NCBI GenBank assembly: GCA_036873135.1
Contig: JAPTYO010000004.1
Location: 32,955,105 to 33,019,104, forward strand
Source: Clarkia xantiana subsp. parviflora
Lineage: Eukaryota > Streptophyta > Magnoliopsida > Myrtales > Onagraceae
Length of the DNA stretch: 64,000 nucleotides
Direction of reading: 5' to 3'
A program made the translations under genes and the position numbers. Positions 23,394-34,607 of this stretch are shown here, one piece after another (position 1 is the stretch's first letter; every line of letters begins with the position of its first letter). Below the pieces are notes generated by a model. The model was not told the DNA's origin, made no database searches, and was given only the letters and a program-made list of their open reading frames with translations.

Positions 23394-24110
23394 TGTTGGA
23401 TCACGGTGGAACTCCGGTACGGTCTTTGACGGCGATCTTAGCTCCTTCGCTCAACGTGGTCCTGCAAAGAGGGGATAGACCGGGCGGTGACCCAGAATCC
23501 CTCTCCGATGCTTAAATGAGTATCTCGTATGGACTGGCAAGCAGTAATCTCAAAGTGTATAACACAACGTAATTGATCTGAGGTGACCTCTGCCCTTTTA
23601 TAGGCGGAGAGGTACCTCAGTTACCTGGTTAACTGTTGGGGGTGGTTAGCCTGTATTCCGCGTATCTCGGGCACGATCCCGCCTATCTAGGCCATGATCT
23701 CGCTTATCTCGGCCACGCCCCGCGTATCTCGGCCACGCTCTGCGTATCTTAGCTACGCTCCGCGTATCTCGGCCACGCCCCGCGTATCTCGGCCTTAACC
23801 TCTGATAGCAAGTCCCGACTAACATCGGGGACTCCAGAGTTATCTCGTTGTGTCACCGCTCGGGGCCCCTCGTCATCGTGACAGGGCCAATCATTCTCAG
23901 GGATTCGTCATCGGGGCCTACTTAAAGGCTTCTCATCGGGAGCTTCCAGCTCACCTGTCGGGACCGACTCTGTCGGGACCTTTCATCATCGGGACTCCCT
24001 GCGTCGGGACCCTTCACCTTGGTCTTCTTGACCTCTATTTTAGGGCCCAGTGGGCCTATTCGCCGTTTCCTTACCGTTAAAGAGCCTAACGGTCATAGCG
24101 GAACCCATCA
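23394..24110 (-). repeat. 3' LTR of element A
   Basis: In plus coordinates it starts TGTTGGATCACGG and ends GAACCCATCA. It contains a short array of CGCGTATCTCGGCCACGCCC-like 20-mers (23660-23790). The array has one unit more than in the 5' LTR. Confidence 0.95.
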
Positions 24111-24122
24111 TTTGCCCCCAAG
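24111..24122 (-). other. polypurine tract of element A
   Basis: The minus-strand CTTGGGGGCAAA lies immediately before the 3' LTR start TGATGGG. Confidence 0.85.
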
Positions 24123-24492
24123 ACATGAGGGACTTACAGTTCGTCGTGTCTTTTCAACTCCCGACCTCCCCACATCGAAGTCGGGGATCTTACCCTTGGC
24201 ATAGTTACTCAGTATGAGTCTTCTCGTTCACGTTTCCTCAATACCTTGTGGATAACTGCCAAATCCGAGAGGACTCCTCGATTCCCCAGCCATTTATTGC
24301 AGCAGATAACGAAGCGACGTCTTCAGTACTCATGCCTGATTTTTCGCGCCTGCTTTTTCTGAAAAGTGCTTTTCAGGCTGTTTCATCATTGCGTCCGTTG
24401 CCATTCTGCACGTTTCATCTCAACGGTTCAGATCAGAATGCTTCAATTTCGACGGTTCAGAACGAAGCGTCCCTTCAACTGTCCTCTTCGTC

Positions 24493-24499
24493 TATAAAA
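24493..24499 (+). promoter_or_regulatory. TATA box of antisense gene in element A
   Basis: TATAAAA on the plus strand lies 167 bp before the ATG at 24660. The same motif precedes the antisense gene of element B on the opposite strand (50766-50772), supporting a real promoter. Confidence 0.7.
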
Positions 24500-24659
24500 C
24501 CCTAACCGCGGGCACGGTTCCACTTTTACCGTCTCCGAATTTTCAAAAGCTCTCTGCAACTTCTCTGCGAATTCAAGCTCTCGCGATTCCGAAGACCTCA
24601 GTGCTTTTCCGATCATCTTTCCCGCAACGCCAAGTTCATTCCTTCAACCTCCAATCGTC

Positions 24660-27315
24660 ATGTCTGGTAAGGGTTTCTTCTTTGTTGTTTGCTTATCTTC
24701 TCCCTTTATTTCTGCTTGATTTGTTCGCAATTTCCCGGAAAACCCAATGTCCCTTTCCATGGCTGATTTCAGACAGTGAATCCGGTTCCGAGGGAAGGAA
24801 GCCCTTTAATTTCGACTATGCCCTGAACGAAATTTCCAGCACCGCCTACGATGCAGCTCTCCGAGAGGGATGCATCACCTCTACCTGGGAACCTCGTTTC
24901 CCCTATCCCTGGCCCCGTCCCTCGGGTAACCTTGAGGTTACTCGTCCCCAGAAAGGGGAGGTATTTGTCTCTACGGGACAAGTATCCGCGGGGATCAGAT
25001 TTCCCTTCTGCGGTAATCTGGTCGAGATGTGCCAGCACTACAAAACTCATCCGACCACTTTCTCTCCGCATGCCATACGCCTGTGGAACACCTTCCAGGT
25101 CCTCTGCTTTCGACAACAGTGGGTATACAGCCTCAAGCTCTTCAGGACCTTCTGCGGGATGAAGTGCAACGAGGCAGGGGTTTGCGCCTTCTACCCCCGG
25201 ATGCCGAAGTGGAACAAGACGCAACTCGGGTTGTGCAACTGGACCACTGACACCTGGAAGGTGGTCAAGGGTCGGGGACTCCTGGTCGATACGGGGTCCG
25301 ACAACAGTGGGTGGAAGAGGAGCTACTTCTTCATCAAAAACTCCTCGATCCCGTGGCCCCGATGGGAGGTGGAAGCGGATTCTCCTCCCGCCTTCCACAC
25401 CTACACCGACGAGTACTTCCAAACTCTTCAGCTCATCCAGCTTTACCGGTGGGGGGAGTCCTACACTCCCCTTGACGCCAATTCTCTCGTGGAGCGGGAC
25501 CTGGTGAATGCCAGGATCCGACTCCTCGACATAATCTCCGGGGGGCAGCTCTTCGACGGCCCCTCCAATATGGTTTCCTGGGTAAATCTCTAACCCTTTT
25601 TCTTTTACTGTTTGTAGCCAAGAAGGTATCCGTGTTGACCAATCTGATCCTTAAGCAGGGGGAGACCGATGTTGTCCGCCCTACGTGGAAGAGGAAGTCA
25701 GCCAAGAAGGCTGCTGCTCCATCGGGATCTCCTTCCGCGGAGCAACCAAAGCGGAGCCGCGTGGAGGTGGATAAGCTCTTTGATGTCCAGAGCACTGAAG
25801 GAGGTAAAAAGCTCCGCCTCACTATTAAATCGTACAGGAGGCTGGTTCCGAAGGAGTTGATTCCTTCGACCATGGAAGCCCGCATCGCTGATGTCAAACG
25901 AGTCCTCCGGGGGGAAATTCCTCGCGTCCTGAAGGCGGGCTACTACAATTACCACGGGAAGGACCAATATGTCTCCCAACGTATTGTTTAGTGTAAGAAC
26001 CCTAATGAACTCCCTGATTACGTTTCTGAAGCCTCTCGTCCTCTAGGTGCAGGTCGCTCAGGAGCTCCGTCGGGTGCTGGAGCTTCAGCGGGTGCACCAC
26101 CCTCAGCGGGGGCGTCTCCTTCAACAGGGGAAGAAACCCTGACCGGCGAACAATTTCGTCGGGTGGAAACCTTGGACTCCTCCGAGGAGACTGATGAGGG
26201 TGGCTCCCTTCGTCATCGTCGGAGGACGGGGCAGTCCCCCCTGAAACCAATCTCTCAGGGGCTGCCCCCCTCGTCTTCTCCGCAACAGCGACAGCCGTCG
26301 CCCATCCACGACTTCACTCCTTCCCCCGCTCGGGGCGAGCCGGAGGTGCGCCCCTCCACGACTCGTGCTGGCCCTCCTCCTCTCCCTCTCGACGGGAGTT
26401 TCTACAGGGCCTTCGACCCCGCGCAGGTGGATGTTCCCTGGACCCCAATCCAAACGCTGCAAGGGGTCCAGCTTCGACAAGGGGATGCCCACCCGGAGCT
26501 GGCAGGCTCGATCCTGCCCAGCATGCGGTATCCGATTTCCTTGAATCGGGAGGCGATGCGTCGGGATGTTCGAGACATGTCCCTGCGTTGGATAGAGGTA
26601 AAACTCACATCTCTCTTTCATCAGTAAGACTGGTTGCTTGTCCGTTAACACTTCTCTTTCTTCTATCGCAGGAGATCGGGGACTTCAACCGTCTCTTTGG
26701 GTACCTCTTCGCCTTTGAGGAGTCCCAGGAGCGAGACCGGGCGGCCATCGCCAAGCTTAAGGAGGATCTCGCGGCCTCCAAGTCTTCGCGGGGGAAACTG
26801 GCCAAGGAGCAGGCCATCCTCGACCGAAAGGCTCGGGAGAGGAGCTCCTGAGGCGGGAGCGACAGGAGCGGCAGGCTGCTGAGGACAAGCTGGTCCTCGA
26901 GAAGAAGGCTCTGGAGGAGCAAGTTGCGGGGGTTCCCGCGCAGCTGGTCGCAGCCGAGATCAAGGGCCGGGAGGATTATCGGAGGTCTGAAGACTTCCAG
27001 GCTGACGCTGTGAAGTTCTGCAGCGCAGAGGTGGAGAACACCTTCTTCAACGCGGTTGAGGAGCTCCACCTGGAGTATGGCGACGCCATTAACTTCGACA
27101 AGTCTCCTTCTCTTGCTCCATTCGCGAAGAAATACTTTGCCCTTTCGGAGGAGAGTGATGGGGGGAGTACTCCCGCGATTGTCGAAGACACAGCAGAGCC
27201 TCCAAGTGCTGATGCCCCGATAGTCGACCCTCCAGCGGCTGACCCTGTGGAGCCTTCTGCTACCGACCTCGTGGACCCAGCTCCCGTAGATGCCGCCGAT
27301 AAGGACCAAGCCTAA
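24660..27315 (+). pseudogene. spliced antisense gene of Tat element A (Transposase_28-like)
   Basis: This gene runs opposite to gag-pol, between integrase and the 3' LTR. Model: exon 1 24660-24666 (only ATGTCTG), exon 2 24773-25581, exon 3 25623-25992, exon 4 26047-26597, exon 5 26672-27315; all introns GT-AG. The protein of about 790 residues starts MSDSESGSEGRKPFNF. Its N-terminal half (GIRFPF, SPHAIRLWNTFQVLC, SLKLFRTFCGMK, GWKRSYFFIKN) resembles the plant 'putative gypsy type transposon' family (Pfam Transposase_28), whose function is unknown. The middle is proline/serine-rich. Exon 5 is a charged coiled coil ending in an acidic, proline-rich tail. Lesions: an in-frame TAG at 25989-25991, two bases before the exon 3 donor, and a one-base deletion near 26840. 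The exon 3 acceptor at 25622 is the one keeping frame. Extra antisense ORFs are reported in Tat elements; role unproven. Confidence 0.8.
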
Positions 27316-27419
27316 CTGCTTATCTCTAGAGTCCTTGTATTCTCCTCCTTTTGTAATCGTCGGGCCTTTGAGCCCCATTAATATCAAACATTTTTAGTTC
27401 CGGTTTTCATTGCACTTCT

Positions 27420-28393
27420 CCAAGTGGCTTTGCTATATTTGCTTAAGTCGAAACCTCGACACTTAAGACATTCTCATACATCACTTAAGATGATTTACTA
27501 ACTTGCACCACTTAAGGTGACTTACCATCGTGCACCACTTAAGGCGGCTTTCCAATACTTAGAATAAATCTATGAATCACGCATCACTTAAGACGACTTA
27601 ATCTCGTGCATCACTTAAGACGACTTAATCTCGTGCATCACTTAAGACGACTTTAATAACACTTAGAGTAAATCTAAGAATCATGCATCACTTAAGACGA
27701 CATGATCTCGTGCATCACTTAAGACGACTTTAATAACACTTAGAGTAAATCTAAGAATCATGCATCACTTAAGACGACTTAATCTCGTGCACCACTCAAG
27801 GCGACTTTTCTCGTGCACCACTCAAGGCGACTTTTCTCGTGCACCACTCAAGGCGACTTTTCTCGTGCACCACTCAAGGCGATTTTTTTCGTCGGGCACC
27901 ACTTAAGGCGACTTTTTCCGTGCACCACTCAAGGCGACTTTTCTCGTGCACCACTCAAGGCGACTTTTTTTCGTCGGGCACCACTTAAGGCGACTTTTTC
28001 CGTGCACCACTCAAGGCGACTTTTCTCATGCACCACTCAAGGCGACTTTTTTTCGTCGGGCACCACTTAAGGCGACTTTTTCCGTGCACCACTCAAGGCG
28101 ACTTTTCTCGTGCACCACTCAAGGCGACTTTTTTCGTCGGGCACCACTTAAGGCGACTTTTTCCGTGCGCCATTCAAGGCGACTTTATAATGCTTAGAAT
28201 AAATCTAAGAATAATTCTGACTGGAAGCAACCTCTTTATTAATTGATGGCACAAAATTTTCTTACATCGAATCAAACGAAAAATAACTTACACTACTTAA
28301 GGCGATTTTACATCGGGCACCACTTAAGGCGACTTTTCATCGGGCACCACTTAAGGCGACTTTTCTTCGGGCACCACTTAAGGCGACTTTTCA
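27420..28393. repeat. tandem repeats in element A 3' region
   Basis: Head-to-tail degenerate units of about 26-32 bp built on CACCACTTAAGGCGACTTTT or GTGCACCACTCAAGGCGAC, plus longer units with CTTAGAATAAATCTA near 27560-27760. The short ORFs across it are repeat translation (HHSRRLF..). Tat elements are known for such variable arrays in this position. Confidence 0.92.
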
Positions 28394-29942
28394 TCAAGCA
28401 TGGTGTTTCTTCAAGTGTTCGCCACTAAAAGAATGCTTTAATACTCTGCCATCGAGGTCTTCCAACTTGTATGCATTCGGGGCTGGCATCCCCACGACCT
28501 TGTAAGGTCCTTCCCATTTTGGTGACATCTTGCTGATCCGATCCAAAAGGGTGAACTCGTTGCGACGCCAAACCAGCTCCCTAACGAAGAATTGTCGGGA
28601 CTTAACTCGCCGATTGTAATACCTGGCCGTCGCCAAACGCATTCGAGCCTCGACTTCGTCGGCTTCCCGCCTCTTCTCTTCGAGCAAGTCCAAGTCCAGA
28701 CGTCTCATCTCATCGTTCGTCAGAGGTTCGTAATATCTCATCCGATGGGATGCCACAGCTACCTCCACGGGAGCTACCGCCTCCGTGCCATAAACAAGGC
28801 CAAACGGAGTCTCCCCAGTTGATCGTTTGGGTGTTGTTCTATCAGCCCAAAGCACGTTTTCCAGCTCGCTCAGCCATTTACCCTTCAAGGCATAGACCCT
28901 CTTCTTCAGGCCATCCATCACGATTTTGTTGGTTGATTTCACCTGGCCATTAGTCTGAGCATGGCGTACAGAAGCTGTCCGATGCTCGATACTCAACTCC
29001 TCCAGATACTCCTTCACCTGAGACCCGTTAAACGGCGGACCATTGTCGCTGATCACCACCTTAGGAATCTCGTATCTGGACACAATATGGGTCTGGAGGA
29101 ACTTGACGATCTGGTTCCCCGTCGTTCTGGCCAACGCCTTTGCCTCTATCTATTTCGAAAAATAATCGATAACTACAAGTAAGTACTTGCATTGACCTTG
29201 TGCTTGTGGAAGAGGTCCCACCAAGTCGATGCCCCACTGCGCGAAGGGCCAAGCGCTCTTGATGGATGTCAGGTTAGCAGCCGGAGCCACAATGCTCGGG
29301 GCGTACCTCTGGCACGTGTCACAGGATCGGACCAACGCCGTCGCTTCCTTGCTCATCGTAGGCCAATAATAGCCCAAGTTCAGCACTTTCCTCATAATGG
29401 ATCGGGCCCCTTCATGACAAGCCGCGATCCCTTCATGCACTTCTTTCAGGATTCGACTGTGTCGGGCTCAGCCACACACTTCAAGTACGGAGTCGAGAAC
29501 CAGCCCTTCTTGTATAGCTGATTGTCCAGCATCACGTAATTAGCCGCGATCCGACGTATCCTGTCAGCTACTACTTTATCATCGGGGACTGCCCCCGTAG
29601 TCAGGTACGCGACTATCGGGGTCATCCAAGTGGGTTCCTCCTCTGATCCTGAATGGCACACACCTGTGTCGGGTCGGTGGTCGACAAGATTACCTTCTCC
29701 AAGAAGTGCACCTTCCGATTTTCCTCCAAAGGTGCCCCCAAGGCGAATTTGCTCAGAGCATCTGCTTCTACGTTCTCTTCCCTCGGGATCGCCTCGATAT
29801 CGAAGCTTTTGAAGCTTTCCTTCAAGACTTGCACCTCACGAAGGTACTTTTTCATCATCGGGCTCTTCGCCTCATATCGCCTTTGGACCTGGTTCACAAT
29901 CAAGGCCGCGTCACACTTCACTCTCAAGTGAGCAACTCCCGT
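28394..29942 (-). pseudogene. element A: second RNase H end and integrase
   Basis: Minus-strand coding, broken. From 29942 it completes the second RNase H (VKCDAALIVNQVQ, REENVEADALSKFA). The integrase follows with an H-H-C-C zinc finger (LHEG..CHEG, CDTCQ), the D-D-E core (GIDLVGPLP near 29220, SDNGPPFNG near 29040) and a C-terminal domain ending at 28394. The core glutamate position reads NGQVKSTNK where element B has NGQVESANK, so the catalytic glutamate is replaced by lysine. Lesions: frameshifts near 29650 and 29450, and a TGG-to-TAG type stop near 29150. The upstream half of the RNase H is across the hAT-like insertion. Confidence 0.88.
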
Positions 29943-29950
29943 ACCTTTGG

Positions 29951-30515
29951 TAGAGGTGGCAATTCGTGCTATCGTGCGTGCTATCGTGTGTGTCCATAGT
30001 CGTGTCGTGCTAAGCTTACTGAACAAGAACACGCACGGTAAGCTTATCGTGCCACGTTTTACAAACACGAACACGGGACGAATATTTTCGTGTGTGTTCG
30101 TGTCGTGCTATCGTGTTGTATAAGGATATACATTTGTACATCTCTATACGAGATCTTTAAGCAAAAATCAAAATAATGAACTCTATATATAAAAAAAAAC
30201 TGTGAATTAATATGTCAGTATTCATAAGTTAATAATATAGAGTTTACAGACACTAAAAATTAACCCACTAATTGGAGTTTTTAAAGGTAATAAATAAGAT
30301 TTGTTAAAAAAATACTTAAGAATTACTCTTAGTAGTACAACTTTATCGTGCGTGTCGTGTTATGATACTCAAACACGAACACGGCACGGAAGTTATGTCG
30401 TGTTAATCGTGTTCGTGCTATCGTGTTATCGTTCTTCCATATGCTAGCACGAACACGCTTTTTTTCGTCGTGTTCGTGTCGTACTATCTCGTCGTGTCAC
30501 AAATTGCCAGCCCTA
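29951..30515. mobile_element. hAT-like non-autonomous element (MITE)
   Basis: The 565-bp insertion has terminal inverted repeats TAGAGGTGGCAATT and, from the other end, TAGGGCTGGCAATT. An exact 8-bp duplication ACCTTTGG flanks it (29943-29950, 30516-30523). Eight-base duplications and this type of end are hallmarks of the hAT superfamily. Subterminal DNA is full of CGTGTCGTGCTATCGTG-like motifs in both orientations; the centre is AT-rich. No transposase is encoded. It interrupts the second RNase H of element A. Confidence 0.92.
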
Positions 30516-30523
30516 ACCTTTGG

Positions 30524-31567
30524 CAATTTTTAGGCCCGTGATAAGAGACTCATACTCCGCTTCGTTGTTCGTGGCCTTAAACGTTAAAGCCAAGGCATAT
30601 CGAAGCGGCACACCTCCGCCTGGTGGTATCAACACAAAGCCCGCTCCTGATCCGTCTGAACTCGAGGAGCCATCCGTGTACATCTCCCATGTATTTTCCT
30701 CGTTTGGCTGTTCTGATTGCTCTGCCCTCTCTGGTTGTTCTTCTGTCGGGACCTCCATGGTTGCCCCCTCTAGAGGGCCCGCTTCTTCCAGATCGGGGGC
30801 TGTAGATTCTGCTATGAAATCCGCCAATGCCTGGCCCTTAATAGCCGTTCTTGGAGCAAAGTGTATGCGAAACTCACTAAGCTCTACTGCCCATTTCACT
30901 AATCTCCCCGACGCATCCGGTCGGTTCAAAAAATGCTTCAAAGGCTGATTCGTCAACACAGTAATCTCGCGTGCATGGAAATAAGGCCTCAGCTTCCGAG
31001 CAGTTATAATTAACGCAAAGAGATACTTCTCAACGGCAGGATAATTCAATTCAGACTTGGCAAACGCCTTGCTTACATAATAGACGGGGACTTGATTACA
31101 CTCGACAACCTTCATTAACACAGAGCTAATGGCAAATTCAGAAACAACCAAATAAAGGTAGAGCGGCTCGCCTGGGACTGGTTTCGCCAACGGCGGGAGG
31201 GTGCGAAGGTGCTGCTTGAGTGCCTGGAACGCTTCTTCACACTTGGAGGTCCACTCAAACTTCTTGTTGGCCCTCAGGACTTCAAAAAATGGCATTGATC
31301 GGTCACTTGCCTTGGACAGGAAGCGATTCATTGCAGCCAGTCGGCCATTCAGCACTTGCACCTCCCGATGGTTTATCGGAGACTGCATCTCCTCGATCGC
31401 CCTCAGCTTCTCGGGATTCACCTCAATTCCTCTATGGCTCACCATAAAGCCCAGAAATTTCCCTGAGTGGACTCCGAAGGCGCATTTTGTCGGGTTTAAG
31501 CGAACCTGATGAAGCCTCATCCGCTCAAACGCCATGGCTAGGTTGTGCACATGATCCTCAGCTTGTC
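30524..31567 (-). pseudogene. element A: RT end, RNase H and start of second RNase H
   Basis: Long minus-strand ORF. The RT thumb/connection comes first (VRLNPTKCAFGVHSGKFLGF), then the gypsy RNase H (EAFQALKQHL, YYVSKAF, VLTNQPLKHFLN). The archaeal-type second RNase H begins WEMYTDGSSSSDGSGAGFVL with the DG motif and NNEAEYE. The presence of both RNases H is diagnostic for the Tat lineage. The frame begins after an in-frame TGA near 31567 where element B has CGA, and ends at the hAT-like insertion. Confidence 0.92.
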
Positions 31568-31952
31568 AGGACTTCACCAGCATATCATCCACGTAAGCCT
31601 CCATGGTCTCCCCTAGCATATCTCCGAACAGCTTGTTCACCATCCGCTGGTAGGTTGCCCCGGCATTGATCAACCCGAAAGGCATGACATCGTAGTGATA
31701 GATGTCACTGTCTGCATAAAACGCTGTGTGAGGAGCGTCCTCCTTAGCCATCTTGATCTGGTTGTAGCCCGAGTACGCATCCATGAAGCTCAACAACTCA
31801 TGTCCCGACGTGGCATCTACCAGCTGGTCGATTCTCGGGAGCGGGTAACAGTCCTTCGGGCAAGCTTTATTCAGGTCGCGGAAATCAACACACATCCGCC
31901 ATTTCCCGTTGGTCTTCTTCACCAGTACCGGATTAGCGAACCAAGTCTGGAA
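31568..31952 (-). pseudogene. element A: reverse transcriptase core
   Basis: Minus-strand frame with WRMCVDFRDLNKACPKD, FMDAYSGYNQI, YHYDVMPFGLINAGATYQRM and the catalytic YVDDMLVKS. It is separated from the protease frame by a TGA near 31955 that aligns with CGA in element B. Both stops flanking this core are CGA-to-TGA changes. Confidence 0.93.
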
Positions 31953-33190
31953 TCAGAGCTCTTTGATAAACCCCGTATCGAGCAACCTGCCCACCTCCTG
32001 CTGGATCGCGATCCTCTTGTCTGTGCCCATCGGACGCCTTTTCTGCGTGATAGGTTTGATCGCGGGATCTATCTTCAACTCCTGTACGATCACATCGGGG
32101 CTGATTCCTGGCATATCGCTCGGGGACCTGGCAAACAGCTCCTTGAACTTTTTCAGCAGATCGATCAACTCTCGGGCTGTCTCTTCGGTCAAAGCAGACC
32201 CGATTTTCACCTTCCTCTGAGGTCCGTCAATCTCAACTTCTTTTAGATCCTCCACGGGGGCGGGACGCCCAAACTTCTCTCTAGGATCAGTGTCTGTCTG
32301 GAGGACAGTCATGGCCTCTCGTCTCCTCCTTCGGGCGGCGTTGACATAACATTTTCTGGAAGCCACTTGGTCACCCTTGACCTCTCCGACTCCATGGTCA
32401 GTCGGGAACTTCATCTTCTGGTGTACAGTCGAGGCAACCGCCATCAGGGGGTTTATGGTAGTTCTCCCGATGATTGCGTTGTAAGTCCCCGCGGAATCAA
32501 CTACCACAAACTCCACGTTCCTCCTTTCTGATTTCCATCCGCTACCAAACTCTACTGGTAAGGTGATCACCCCTAGCGGATAGGAGGTGGAGCCAGAGAA
32601 TCCGACCATCGGGAAATTCGCCTCCTTCAGGTCTTTCTTCGTTTTTCCCATGGCCTCCAGCGCGTCCATGAACAGAATATCGGAGGAGCTCCCTCCGTCG
32701 ATCAGAATCCGTTTCATCTCATACCCATCCACATCCAGGGTCACGACCAGAGCGTCATCGTGCGGATTCTCCACGCCTATGAGATCCTCCGATGAAAAGG
32801 AGATTACCATCTCTTCCTTCAGGGTCCAGGATCGGGACCTCTTACCCAGCACCACAGCAGCAGGAATTCTAGAGGCATAAACCTCCCGTGAGGACGAGGT
32901 ATCACCCCCCGCGGCGAATCCTCCATGAATCACATTTATAGTGCCCCGCTTCTCCTTACGGGCACCAGAAGACTCTGGGTCGGACCTCTTCTTCTTTGGG
33001 GACCGATCGCGGGATCGGGAACGAGACCGTGATCGGGATCGGGAACGGGATCGGCACCGTTTCTTCCCGACAAACTCCTTAAGCTTCCCTTTATGGATCG
33101 GCTTTTCGATCTCCTTCTTCAGCTCCCGACAATGATTGGTGTCGTGGCCATTCGCGCGATGGAATCGACAGTAGCGATCGTGCGTGATCC
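31953..33190 (-). pseudogene. element A: zinc knuckle, protease and RT start
   Basis: From 33190 the minus strand encodes a CCHC-like Tat zinc motif (YCRFHRANGHDTNHC) and an arginine/serine-rich linker. The protease domain (from MIHGGFAAGGD, site LIDGGSSSDILF) follows, then INPLMAVASTVHQKMKFP and the RT N-terminus up to DTGFIKEL. The frame differs from that of gag because of a one-base deletion near 33215. Confidence 0.9.
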
Positions 33191-34571
33191 CAAAAACTCT
33201 CCTTCCTTCTTCGAGGGGTACCTAGAGATACCCTGTCGCCCCATGACCGTTAACACCTCCGCCATAGAGCTGTTGAGAGGAATGTCATGATCCTCCTGCC
33301 TGTCCTTCTTCGAGGAACGCCTATCGTCCCTCCGATCAGGGCGACCTCGATCCCGACTACTCTCGGTCTTATCCTTCGGCTTGCGCTCGTCTAAGGGTTT
33401 GACCGACTGCTTCCCCTTATTCGATTTCGGGGGCTCAAGCTCTCTAGCGGCTATCTTTGATTCTTGGACATCGATTTTCCGCTTCACCCTTTTCTGTAGT
33501 GCCTCCATAATCCACACAGCCTTCTCAGCCACGCTGTGCATCTGGTCGGAACTGTAGGGGGCTGTTAGGTTCCGAATGAAGGTACGGATGGTTTCACCCT
33601 CCGAAATCTCTTCGTCAATCTCCGCCACGTTAGCAGTGTACCGCTGGTAGTAGTGTGCTAGCGACTCGTCGGGCCTCTGTACCACCTGGGTCAGGGACCT
33701 CACACTCTTCAGCAAACGTCTACGACCCTGGTACTGCTGAATGAACCGGTCGTGCATATCTGCCCAGCAAGTGATGCAGCCTGGGGGCAGACTAAAGAAC
33801 CAGGTCAGGGCTCTTTCACCAAGTGTGTTCGGGAACAGCGTACACACGATATCTTCATTCGGGGCTCTTCCCAGACATGCCATGAGGTGCTTCTGGACAT
33901 GACAAACCGGATCTCCCTCGCCATCGTACTCCTTTATCGTGGGGATACCCAGCCCTGGCGGGGCGAGGGTGTCTATGAGTCGAGGAACGAAGGGATGAGT
34001 AGATCGATCCCTCGTCTCCGACACCAGCGGCTTCTGCTCTCCCATGCAGATGTTCACGATCTTCACCACCTGATCGGGGGTGATGGGACCATTAAGGGGA
34101 ATGGTCCTGTGCTTCACTGGTCCTGGCCCATCAACCACGAATCTCTCTGGCTGAATGGACTCCCCACTCCTGCCCTGGCCTCGGGGCTGAGCCTCTCGCT
34201 CGTTCCGAACCTCTGCTGGCGGGGGCGCTTCCTCTTCTAACGGGGGCATCTCCTCTTGCCTCCTCGCAGCTTCTCTTCGATCCAAGAGAGCCTCCACGGC
34301 TGCCAAAAACATCGGCATGGCTTCTGCCACAGCCCTCGTCAGGTCCGCAGCTGGAGGAGCCCCCTGCTCCCTATTCCCCTGGTGCTGAGCAGCAGCATCT
34401 TCGGGACCTTCATTATGCCCCCCCTGTCTGGGAGACCTCAGCAGCGGGAAGGTTCTGGTCCTCCTCATGTTCTAGTGGTGAATTCAAAGTCGTTGCAGCA
34501 GGGTGACGGGAACCACCAGATTGTCCTTGTCTTCTTTGCTTGCCAGCCGCCATTGAACGAGTAGAAGGCAT
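33191..34571 (-). pseudogene. element A: gag
   Basis: Minus strand. The start ATG is at 34571-34569 (MPSTRSMAAGKQRR), just inside the PBS. A run of seven guanines (34417-34423 as cytosines), where element B has six, shifts the frame; the rest reads in the longer ORF. The Retrotrans_gag core includes LIDTLAPPGLGIPTIKEYDG, RALTWFFSLPPGCITCWADM and FIQQYQGRRRLLKSVRSLTQ. It ends with a basic tail before the zinc motif. The protein would coat and package the element's RNA. Confidence 0.9.
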
Positions 34572-34588
34572 ATCAGCTTTTTGTTACG

Positions 34589-34607
34589 TTCCCACAGACG
34601 GCGCCAA
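34589..34607 (-). other. primer binding site of element A
   Basis: The minus-strand TTGGCGCCGTCTGTGGGAA directly follows the 5' LTR. The same site occurs in element B and in the non-autonomous element at 59.4 kb. The primer tRNA is not assigned here. Confidence 0.9.

Noticed and set aside
24769..25422. 217-codon ORF on the minus strand
   Set aside because: It is a shadow of exon 2 of the antisense gene. The plus frame has the splice sites and domain-like residues.
27780..28190. Regular repeats resembling a CRISPR array
   Set aside because: Units are adjacent and degenerate with no unique spacers, and they lie inside a plant retrotransposon. It is a minisatellite.
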